Below, in pieces: positions 7,430 to 11,892 of a stretch of DNA of 11,892 nt (its first letter is position 1; each line of letters starts with the position of its first letter). Origin of the DNA: an uncultured Clostridia bacterium (GTDB taxonomy: Bacteria > Bacillota > Clostridia > TANB77 > CAG-508); assembly GCA_934122235.1 (NCBI GenBank), contig CAKOWE010000022.1, forward strand, positions 1 to 11,892, written 5' to 3'. The position numbers and the translations under genes were made by a program. Below the pieces are notes generated by a model. That model saw only the letters and a list, made by a program, of their open reading frames with translations. It was not told where the DNA came from and ran no database searches.

Positions 7430-8305
7430 ATGATGTTCATAGAATTATTGAATCCAAAAAATGATTATGTATTCAAGAGAATATTTGGACATAATGGTAA
7501 TGAAAATGTTACTAAACAAATGTTATCAACAATATTAAAAAGACAGATAAAGGATATAATAGTAAGTGAAAGTACCATATTAGAAAGAGATTTAATAGAT
7601 GAAAAACTTGGAATAATAGATATACATGCAAAGATAGATGAAGCAATAGATGTAGATATAGAAATGCAAGTGGTAAGTGAAAAAAGTATAGAAAAGAGAA
7701 TATTATATTATTGGAGTAAGTTATATATAAAAAGTATAAAGGTAGGAGAAAGCTATCATAAATTAAGAAAAGCTATAGTAGTATTGATAGCAGATTTTGA
7801 ACTAAAAAAACTAAAAGATATAGCCAATTTCTTAACCAAATGGCAGATAAGAGAAGAAAACAGTCAAACTGTCATATTGACAGAAATGTTAGAATTATAT
7901 ATAATAGAATTACCAAAAGCAAGAAAAGAAATAAAAGAAACAGAAAAAGAAATACAAGCGTGGATAAGCTTTTTGGAAAATCCTAAAAATATGGAGATGG
8001 TAGGTATGAGTAAGGAAAATCAAGTTGCAATAAAAGAGGCAAAAAATGTATTAAAACAAATAAGTGAGGATGAACATGAAAGATATTTAGCACATTTAAG
8101 AGAAAAATATATAAGAGATCAGAAGGCAATAGAAGAATTTGGATATGACAATGGATTAGAAAATGGAATAAAACGAGGAATAGAACAAGGAATAAAACAA
8201 ACTACTATCGAAATAGCGAAACAAATGTTAAAGGAAGATATAGAAATAGAAGTAATTAAAAGAATAACTAAGCTATCTGAGCAAGAAATAGAAAAGTTAA
8301 AATAA
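7430..8305 (+). CDS. Rpn-family recombination-promoting nuclease / putative transposase (PD-(D/E)XK)
   Basis: The 291-residue protein begins with LNPKNDYVFKRIFG, the hallmark N-terminus of the Rpn/PDDEXK_2 family. The nuclease core shows Asp64 in LGIIDIHA and IEMQ at 77-80, the family's D...ExQ variant of PD-(D/E)XK. A charged helical region follows. The C-terminus carries glycine-spaced turns (NGIKRGIEQGIKQ) and an ending, LSEQEIEKLK, seen in many relatives. Known Rpn proteins are DNA endonucleases that raise recA-independent recombination; this copy's activity is inferred. Start: ATG 7430 (or 7433), with a purine-rich AAAGAGA just upstream. It is monocistronic, bounded by its own promoter and a strong terminator. 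Inverted repeats cluster upstream, but no clear paired element ends or target-site duplication are visible. Confidence 0.85.
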   Translation: MMFIELLNPKNDYVFKRIFGHNGNENVTKQMLSTILKRQIKDIIVSESTILERDLIDEKLGIIDIHAKIDEAIDVDIEMQVVSEKSIEKRILYYWSKLYIKSIKVGESYHKLRKAIVVLIADFELKKLKDIANFLTKWQIREENSQTVILTEMLELYIIELPKARKEIKETEKEIQAWISFLENPKNMEMVGMSKENQVAIKEAKNVLKQISEDEHERYLAHLREKYIRDQKAIEEFGYDNGLENGIKRGIEQGIKQTTIEIAKQMLKEDIEIEVIKRITKLSEQEIEKLK

Positions 8306-8343
8306 TTTTAATCTAAGAAAATAAGAAATATTAAGAAATATAT

Positions 8344-8390
8344 AGCACAATATTTATGTATTTTAATATACCTAAATATTGTGCTTTTTT
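8344..8390 (+). terminator. Rho-independent terminator after the Rpn gene
   Basis: A perfect 13-bp stem, AGCACAATATTTA (8344-8356) with TAAATATTGTGCT (8373-8385), is followed by TTTTT. The loop can add GTAT/ATAC pairing. It separates the Rpn gene from the DGR cassette. Confidence 0.9.
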
Positions 8391-8442
8391 ATTCATCATT
8401 TTTTAATAAATGAAACATTAAAAAATTCCAAAAAATGTAATT

Positions 8443-8520
8443 TTATGTACCTAGATATAAACCTACTATACTTACACCTGCAAGACTTACAAGAGAAAAA
8501 ATATTCAAAAAATATTGCAT
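8443..8520 (-). other. Possible 25-residue hydrophobic peptide or gene remnant (minus strand)
   Basis: On the minus strand an ATG at 8520-8518 opens a 25-codon frame ending in TAA at 8445-8443. The peptide has one hydrophobic span (NIFSLVSLAGVSIVGLYLG) that looks like a membrane segment. No Shine-Dalgarno sequence is visible and an in-frame stop lies directly upstream. It may be a chance frame, the remnant of a membrane protein's C-terminus, or a tiny membrane peptide. The rest of the 8391-8633 gap shows only a weak promoter. Confidence 0.2.
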
Positions 8521-8543
8521 TTAAAAATCATGTATTATAAAAT
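8515..8543 (+). promoter_or_regulatory. Candidate promoter of the DGR operon
   Basis: TTGCAT (8515-8520) and TAAAAT (8538-8543) are spaced by 17 bp, about 90 bp before the first DGR gene. The -35 is weak. An alternative pair starts at TTGTCT (8560-8565). A promoter is expected here, because the upstream gene ends in a strong terminator. Confidence 0.3.
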
Positions 8544-8633
8544 AAAAATTGCAAAAAAGTTGTCTAAATTTTAAAAATAATGTAATTAAAAGTCTCTGAA
8601 AAAATCAAATAAAATATGATTGCTGGAGGTTTT

Positions 8634-9038
8634 ATGAGCAAATTAGTTAGCCAGTATAAAGAATTAAAGCAAAATGATGAAAATAAAATATATCTATTTA
8701 AAAGTGGAATATTTTATGTGGCGTTAGATAAGGACGCTGAGTTTTTATCTAATGCAATGGGATTTAAATTAATACCTTTAAATGAAAAAGTTCAAAAGTG
8801 TGGATTCCCTGTAAATAGAATAGAGTACTATAAAAAAATATTTGATATAGGAAATATTAATTATGAAATAGTAGAAGATAATATTTCTATTGTTAATTCA
8901 GAGAATACTAAACGAGATGAAAGATTAAATTCAATTATAAACCAAATAGCAAATATAGATTTTAATAATATTACATATAAACAGGCTTTTGAATTTTTAG
9001 AGGATGCTAGCAACAAAATAAAACAAATTACATTATAA
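8634..9038 (+). CDS. MutS domain I-like small protein, DGR-associated (MSL type)
   Basis: A 134-residue cytoplasmic protein whose residues 5-82 follow the mismatch-recognition domain I of MutS: SQYKELKQ, then FKSGIFYVAL in place of the usual FRxGDFYExF, then DAEFLSNAMGFKL and KCGFPVNRIEYYKKIFDIGN. The mismatch-intercalating Phe is kept (Phe27), but the Glu of the Phe-x-Glu motif is Val29. Residues 97-131 (IINQIANIDFNNITYKQAFEF) resemble the short motif at the extreme C-terminus of MutS proteins. No ATPase, lever or clamp domain is present. DGR surveys, as I recall them, describe a MutS-like accessory family (MSL). Start: GGAGG at 8625-8629 dictates ATG 8634; an earlier in-frame ATG at 8616 lies before that site. 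The target gene follows 39 bp later, probably in one operon. Confidence 0.75.
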   Translation: MSKLVSQYKELKQNDENKIYLFKSGIFYVALDKDAEFLSNAMGFKLIPLNEKVQKCGFPVNRIEYYKKIFDIGNINYEIVEDNISIVNSENTKRDERLNSIINQIANIDFNNITYKQAFEFLEDASNKIKQITL

Positions 9039-9077
9039 TTTAAAATTAAAGTAAAATACAAGAAAGGATGAAATAAT

Positions 9078-9788
9078 ATGAAAACAAGAAAAATCATAAC
9101 ATTAATAATGTTAAGTTTAGTTGCAGTAATATTATTAAGTAGTGAAGTACAAGCAAATTACCAAAGTGTACCTACAGGAAGTTCAAAATCAGCAGCTGCA
9201 ACAGAATGGATAACAGGCATAAGACAAATGGAAAGTTCAGGAAATGGAATGGGACTAAAAGAAACAATAGATACAAAAACTGGGCTTGCAACAACAACAG
9301 CCAATAATATTGATGTACATTTACTAAAAAATACAGAATATGGTGCAATATTACTTTTGGGAGCGTCAGATTATGGAAAACAAGGAACATCAATAGACAA
9401 TAGACGTATGGATAAAGGGAATGTTAGCGGAACAGATGCTCAAGCTAGTACAACAGGAAATAAATATGGTATATATGAAATAGGATATTATAATATGACA
9501 ATTAGTAGTAATAATGATTATGAATGGACTGCCGGAGGAGGAACAGGTTTTTTATCGGGCATAGCATCAAGATATATAAATAGATATACAACATCCGATT
9601 CATCAGCTAGAGCAGGTGATGCAACAGTAGAAACAAAAAACTGGCATGGCAGTAGCTTCGCTAATTGGTTGAACTCTACTAACTACGGTTTCATACGTGG
9701 TTACTCTGGTGCATTTTCATTCTACGGCGGTGGTGATGCTAGTAGTTACCGTGCTCGTGCGGGTGTCGTAGTCGGAGTCGGACTTTAA
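9078..9788 (+). CDS. Secreted C-type-lectin-like DGR target protein carrying the variable region
   Basis: A 236-residue exported protein. Residues 1-26 form a Sec signal peptide (KTRK, hydrophobic core, cleavage after EVQA). The mature part shows LLKNTEYGAILLL, TTGNKYGIYEIG and DYEWTAGGG, a pattern like the formylglycine-generating-enzyme branch of the C-type lectin fold common among DGR targets. The last 47 residues are the variable region. Observed variable residues are F194, S200, Y203, I206, Y209, S210, Y216, G217 and G218. The constant ending RARAGVVVGVGL is the buried strand typical of these folds. No transmembrane anchor, LPXTG or other wall-binding motif is visible, so it is either released or held by a partner. 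AAAGGA lies about 10 nt before ATG. The likely role is binding of a changing ligand; the ligand is unknown. Confidence 0.88.
   Translation: MKTRKIITLIMLSLVAVILLSSEVQANYQSVPTGSSKSAAATEWITGIRQMESSGNGMGLKETIDTKTGLATTTANNIDVHLLKNTEYGAILLLGASDYGKQGTSIDNRRMDKGNVSGTDAQASTTGNKYGIYEIGYYNMTISSNNDYEWTAGGGTGFLSGIASRYINRYTTSDSSARAGDATVETKNWHGSSFANWLNSTNYGFIRGYSGAFSFYGGGDASSYRARAGVVVGVGL
9646..9786 (+). repeat. DGR variable region (VR)
   Basis: It aligns without gaps to TR at an offset of 202 bp. The 14 mismatches are at 9657, 9658, 9675, 9676, 9684, 9694, 9702, 9705, 9706, 9723, 9726, 9727, 9729 and 9730. TR has A at every one; VR has eight T, four G and two C. They alter nine codons: 194, 200, 203, 206, 209, 210, 216, 217 and 218. 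Similarity continues to 9792 with one further change at 9787, which is not an adenine in TR. Confidence 0.97.
9731..9786 (+). promoter_or_regulatory. Putative initiation-of-mutagenic-homing (IMH) segment of VR
   Basis: The last 56 bp of VR are identical to TR (9933-9988) and about 56% GC (31 of 55 bases counted in TR), unlike the very AT-rich surroundings. In characterised DGRs a GC-rich 3' segment of VR primes or fixes cDNA integration. The exact boundaries here are inferred from position and conservation. Confidence 0.65.
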
Positions 9789-9801
9789 TATGAGGTTCTG
9801 A

Positions 9802-9823
9802 GCTTTGCACTTTGAGGTAAAGC
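9802..9823 (+). other. Small hairpin just downstream of VR
   Basis: GCTTT (9802-9806) pairs with AAAGC (9819-9823), and AC (9809-9810) with GT (9817-9818), around the loop TTTGAG with a 2-nt bulge. Hairpin or cruciform structures shortly after VR assist retrohoming in studied DGRs. This one is weak and could be chance. Confidence 0.3.
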
Positions 9824-9847
9824 GTTTCTACAAATAGGGATTATGCT

Positions 9848-9988
9848 ATGGCAGTAGCAACGCTAATTGGTTGAACAATACTAACAACGGTTTCAAACGT
9901 GGTAACAATGGTGCATTTTCATTCAACAACAATGGTGATGCTAGTAGTTACCGTGCTCGTGCGGGTGTCGTAGTCGGAGTCGGACTTT
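9848..9988 (+). repeat. DGR template repeat (TR)
   Basis: The invariant donor copy, 61 bp after VR on the same strand and outside any gene; the only nearby ATG (9843) meets a stop within five codons. Read in the VR frame it would encode mostly Asn (AAC/AAT) at the positions that vary in VR, plus one AAA at codon 206. It holds about 38 adenines, of which 14 differ in the present VR. Structurally constant residues use adenine-poor codons such as CGT, GGT and GTC, which differ from the AGA/GGA-rich usage of neighbouring genes. Confidence 0.97.
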
Positions 9989-10167
9989 TATATGGCAAAA
10001 TATATTATATATATTTTAAATCAGAGGGGTAATTTTTAAGGAAATTGCCGAGTATTTTCATATAAAAGAAGTGTAATTCCTTCCTTAAATGGTAAAACAA
10101 AAAATATTAATGTAGTGCAAGTAATATTTTGAAAGTGATACATTAAAAATATATAAAGAGGATACAG
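9989..10167 (+). ncRNA. Probable DGR RNA spacer between TR and avd
   Basis: This 179-bp non-coding stretch follows TR. It holds two inverted repeats: an all-A/T 9-bp stem (9997-10005 with 10009-10017) and TTTAAGGAA (10035-10043) with TTCCTTAAA (10081-10089). In the Bordetella phage DGR the RNA just downstream of TR is needed for RT-Avd binding and cDNA priming. A matching role here is inferred from position and foldability only. The last part carries the avd ribosome binding site AAGAGGA (10156-10162). Confidence 0.45.
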
Positions 10168-10527
10168 ATGTCAAAAATAGATAATAGATTAGTTATATAT
10201 GAAAAGTTGACGATGTTAATATATTATTCTAAAAATTTACTAAATAAGTATCCAAAATCGGAGAGATTTGATCTGTGCGTAGATATAAAACAACTGTTGT
10301 ATAAATGCCTGAGAAATACAACTTTTGCATGGAAAGAATATTCTAATAAAGAAAAACTAAAATACTTAAAAGAAGTAGATGTTGATTTAGTGATGCTAAA
10401 GAGTTTAGTTAGAATTTCGTATAAATTTCAATATATAACACAAAAAAATTATATGACATGGAATGAACATATTAGTGAAATAGGAAAGTTAATAGGGAGT
10501 TGGATTAAAACTTGCCAAAACGTGTAA
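10168..10527 (+). CDS. avd: Avd, DGR accessory variability determinant (four-helix bundle)
   Basis: A 119-residue all-helical basic protein with the family signature KYPKSERFDL at 27-36, followed by helices around DIKQLLYKCLRNTTFAW, KYLKEVDVDLVMLKSLVRIS and a C-terminal helix with the family-like GKLIGSW. Avd forms a pentameric barrel that binds the reverse transcriptase and template RNA and is required for mutagenic cDNA synthesis in studied DGRs. The length fits the family (roughly 120 residues). ATG 10168 is preceded by AAGAGGA at a good distance. Its last 16 bases overlap the start of the RT gene, which implies translational coupling. The related 23S-intervening-sequence protein family is an alternative name for the same fold, but the location settles it as Avd. 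Confidence 0.92.
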   Translation: MSKIDNRLVIYEKLTMLIYYSKNLLNKYPKSERFDLCVDIKQLLYKCLRNTTFAWKEYSNKEKLKYLKEVDVDLVMLKSLVRISYKFQYITQKNYMTWNEHISEIGKLIGSWIKTCQNV

Positions 10528-11534
10528 ATAATATATTTTATTCTAAATTAAAATTTAAAAACATGTTAGAAGCGTATGAGCGCTCTGCAGAAGAAAAACA
10601 TTATAACAAAGAAGTAATATTATATGAAATGGATTTAGCATCTAATATAGTTAAAGTATTAAAAGAATTATATAGTGGACAATATAGAACTAGCAAATAT
10701 CGAGAATTTACAATATATGAACCAAAGCAAAGAATAATAAAAGCATTGCCATTTAAAGATAGAGTTGTACAGCAATGGTATGTAGAAGAATTTATAAAAC
10801 CGATTTTTTTACCTAAATTTATAGAAGACACTTATGCATGCATTCCAACTAAGGGTGTACATCAAGCTGTACATAAATTAAGAAAATACACTTATATAAT
10901 GAGTAAAAAAAATAGTGATTTTTATTTTTTGAAATGCGACATATCTAAATTTTTTAATACAATACATAAAGAAACTCTATATAAAATAATGGAGAGATAT
11001 GTAAAAGATAAATATTTTTTAAACCATACAAAATTACTTATATATAGTGATGATTCACCTATTGGAATTCCAATTGGTAATTATACTTCACAGTATTTTG
11101 CAAATATATATTTAAATATGTTAGATCATTATATAAAAGAAAATTTAAATGTAAAGTATTATGTTCGTTACATGGATGACTTTGCAATGGTTTTAAATTC
11201 TAAAGAAGAATGTAAGGAAATATTAGAAAAAATAAAAAAATTTTTAAATGAAAAGTTAAAGCTAAAATTAAACAAAAAAACAAATTATTTTAAAGCAAAG
11301 CAAGGGATAAATTTTTGTGGCTACAAAATATTTGCAACACATATATTATTGAAAAAAACTAACAAAAGCAAAATGTACAAAAAGATAAAAATATGGAATG
11401 AATTATATAAAAAAAATAAATTAGATTTAAAAGAAACATTTTTAAAATTAACCTCATGGGAAGGACATGCAAAAAATGCAGATACTTATTTCCTGAGAAA
11501 GAAAGTAAGAGATAAATGTGATTGGCTATATTAA
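10512..11534 (+). CDS. DGR-type reverse transcriptase
   Basis: A 340-residue reverse transcriptase that copies TR RNA into adenine-mutated cDNA. It has fingers (REFTIYEPKQRIIKALPF at 64-81, QQWYVEEF), palm Asp143 in FLKCDISKFFNTI, and PIGIPIGNYTSQYFANIYLN with the DGR-typical IGxxxSQ motif at 188-194, where group II intron RTs have a QG-type motif. The catalytic YMDD is at 220-223 and a GINFCGYKI thumb-entry motif follows. There is no maturase, endonuclease or RNase H domain. The start is TTG 10512 inside the end of avd: it gives the family-like N-terminus MPKRVNNIF and has GGGAG at 10495-10499. The first internal ATG would lose about 17 conserved residues. All catalytic aspartates are present, so the enzyme looks active. 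Confidence 0.95.
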   Translation: MPKRVNNIFYSKLKFKNMLEAYERSAEEKHYNKEVILYEMDLASNIVKVLKELYSGQYRTSKYREFTIYEPKQRIIKALPFKDRVVQQWYVEEFIKPIFLPKFIEDTYACIPTKGVHQAVHKLRKYTYIMSKKNSDFYFLKCDISKFFNTIHKETLYKIMERYVKDKYFLNHTKLLIYSDDSPIGIPIGNYTSQYFANIYLNMLDHYIKENLNVKYYVRYMDDFAMVLNSKEECKEILEKIKKFLNEKLKLKLNKKTNYFKAKQGINFCGYKIFATHILLKKTNKSKMYKKIKIWNELYKKNKLDLKETFLKLTSWEGHAKNADTYFLRKKVRDKCDWLY

Positions 11535-11539
11535 ATATA

Positions 11540-11564
11540 AAAATTCTAACTAAAGGAGAATTTT
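11540..11564 (+). promoter_or_regulatory. Hairpin holding the ribosome binding site of the downstream gene
   Basis: AAAATTCT (11540-11547) is exactly complementary to AGAATTTT (11557-11564), ending one base before ATG 11565. The Shine-Dalgarno sequence AAAGGAG (11552-11558) lies partly in the loop and partly in the stem, so folding could limit translation. There is no T-run, so it is not a terminator. Confidence 0.4.
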
Positions 11565-11892
11565 ATGAAGCGAAATATTAGAAACCTAAAACAGCAAACT
11601 ATATATAGGAGAAGAAGAGTAGCATTACTTGTTACTCTAGTATTGCTTGTAGCGTTAATAATATCAATATATGCTTCTAGTATAACTACAACCAAAACAG
11701 TAACAGCCAGTATAGATATAAGTAAAATAACAAGTACAGAGCCAAATCCACCAGCAGTTGGAGCAGGAATGATACCAATAAAATGGGATGGAGCATATTG
11801 GGTAATAACAGCAACTACAGATAATGACTGGTATGATTACTCAAAAGGAAAATGGGCAAATGTAATGTTAAGTGATGGATACTATAAATCAG
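11565..11892 (+). CDS. Signal-anchored extracellular protein, partial at the right edge
   Basis: Only the first 109 codons are in the window. A very basic start (RRRR at 15-18) precedes one hydrophobic segment (VALLVTLVLLVALIISIYA, about 19-37). A Ser/Thr-rich stretch follows, then VGAGMIPIKWDG, DNDWYDYSKGKWANVML and SDGYY. The topology predicts a short cytoplasmic tail and a large outside domain. I recognise the GMIPIKWDG...WYDYSKGKWAN pattern from large surface proteins of uncultured gut Firmicutes that continue into lectin-like domains, but cannot name the family. AAAGGAG precedes ATG by 6 nt. The gene starts 30 bp after RT with no terminator between, so it may be part of the DGR transcript and possibly a second target. 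Confidence 0.75.
   Translation, partial: MKRNIRNLKQQTIYRRRRVALLVTLVLLVALIISIYASSITTTKTVTASIDISKITSTEPNPPAVGAGMIPIKWDGAYWVITATTDNDWYDYSKGKWANVMLSDGYYKS

Larger units (their letters stand above)
8634..11534 (+). other. Diversity-generating retroelement (DGR) cassette
   Basis: The cassette order is MSL-type gene, target gene with VR, TR, avd, RT, all on the plus strand. VR and TR are near-identical 141-bp repeats whose 14 differences are all at TR adenines, and the RT and Avd belong to the DGR-specific families. No strong terminator is visible between 8634 and 11534, so one transcript could supply proteins and template RNA. No integrase, phage or conjugation gene lies in the window, so the element appears chromosomally placed here. 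Confidence 0.95.

Noticed and set aside
8616..8633. ATG at 8616 as start of the MutS-like protein
   Set aside because: The strong GGAGG site lies after this ATG and just before ATG 8634, and the extra residues are not part of the domain.
9646..9988. Simple tandem duplication or CRISPR-like repeat
   Set aside because: Only two copies exist, and mismatches confined to adenines of one copy, beside an RT and Avd, are explained by a DGR and not by drift after duplication.
10035..10089. Intrinsic terminator between TR and avd
   Set aside because: The 9-bp stem has a loop of about 37 nt and no following T-run, so it is unlikely to stop transcription.
10512..11534. Group II intron or retron reverse transcriptase
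   Set aside because: There is no maturase or endonuclease domain and no intron RNA ends. The IGxxxSQ motif, adjacent Avd and the VR/TR pair identify the DGR class.

Overview
The window is extremely AT-rich, with A/T-ending codons, AGA for arginine, strong Shine-Dalgarno sites and intrinsic terminators. Its proteins resemble those of anaerobic Firmicutes. I infer an uncultured gut-type member of the Clostridia (Bacillota); no rRNA or tRNA gene is present to fix this, and no phage structural genes are visible.

Layout. (1) Positions 1-1294 look like a scar. The 3' part of a tetR-type regulator on the minus strand abuts the 3' part of an FtsX-like ABC permease on the plus strand, as if one deletion removed both 5' halves and whatever lay between; a perfect hairpin follows. 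(2) Positions 1346-5680 hold housekeeping carbon metabolism: an alpha-glucan phosphorylase and a pyruvate kinase, each with its own recognisable promoter and terminator-like hairpin. (3) Positions 5697-6964 hold a YibE/F-family membrane protein. (4) Positions 6965-8390 hold a cluster of inverted repeats followed by an Rpn-family (PD-(D/E)XK) nuclease/putative transposase gene and a strong terminator.

(5) Positions 8515-11534 are the highlight: a complete diversity-generating retroelement (DGR). In order it holds a small MutS-domain-I-like protein (MSL type), a secreted C-type-lectin-like target protein whose 3' end is the variable region (VR 9646-9786), the matching template repeat (TR 9848-9988), the accessory protein Avd, and a DGR reverse transcriptase with YMDD and an IGxxxSQ motif. 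VR and TR align without gaps over 141 bp; all 14 differences lie at TR adenines, the diagnostic footprint of adenine-specific mutagenic retrohoming. TR uses AAC/AAT codons where diversity is wanted, and adenine-poor CGT/GGT/GTC codons where the fold must be kept. The last 56 bp (the putative IMH) are identical in VR and TR and are clearly GC-richer than the surroundings.

(6) At the right edge, 30 bp after the RT stop and with no terminator between, begins a partial gene for a signal-anchored extracellular protein (11565 onward). It may belong to the same transcript and could be a second target, but its C-terminus lies outside the window.

How the DGR would work: the TR-containing RNA is copied by RT plus Avd with errors at adenines, and the cDNA replaces VR in the 3' end of the secreted protein gene, changing up to nine observed surface residues in a lectin-like fold. 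The MSL protein may take part in handling mismatched cDNA/VR intermediates; that role is inference.
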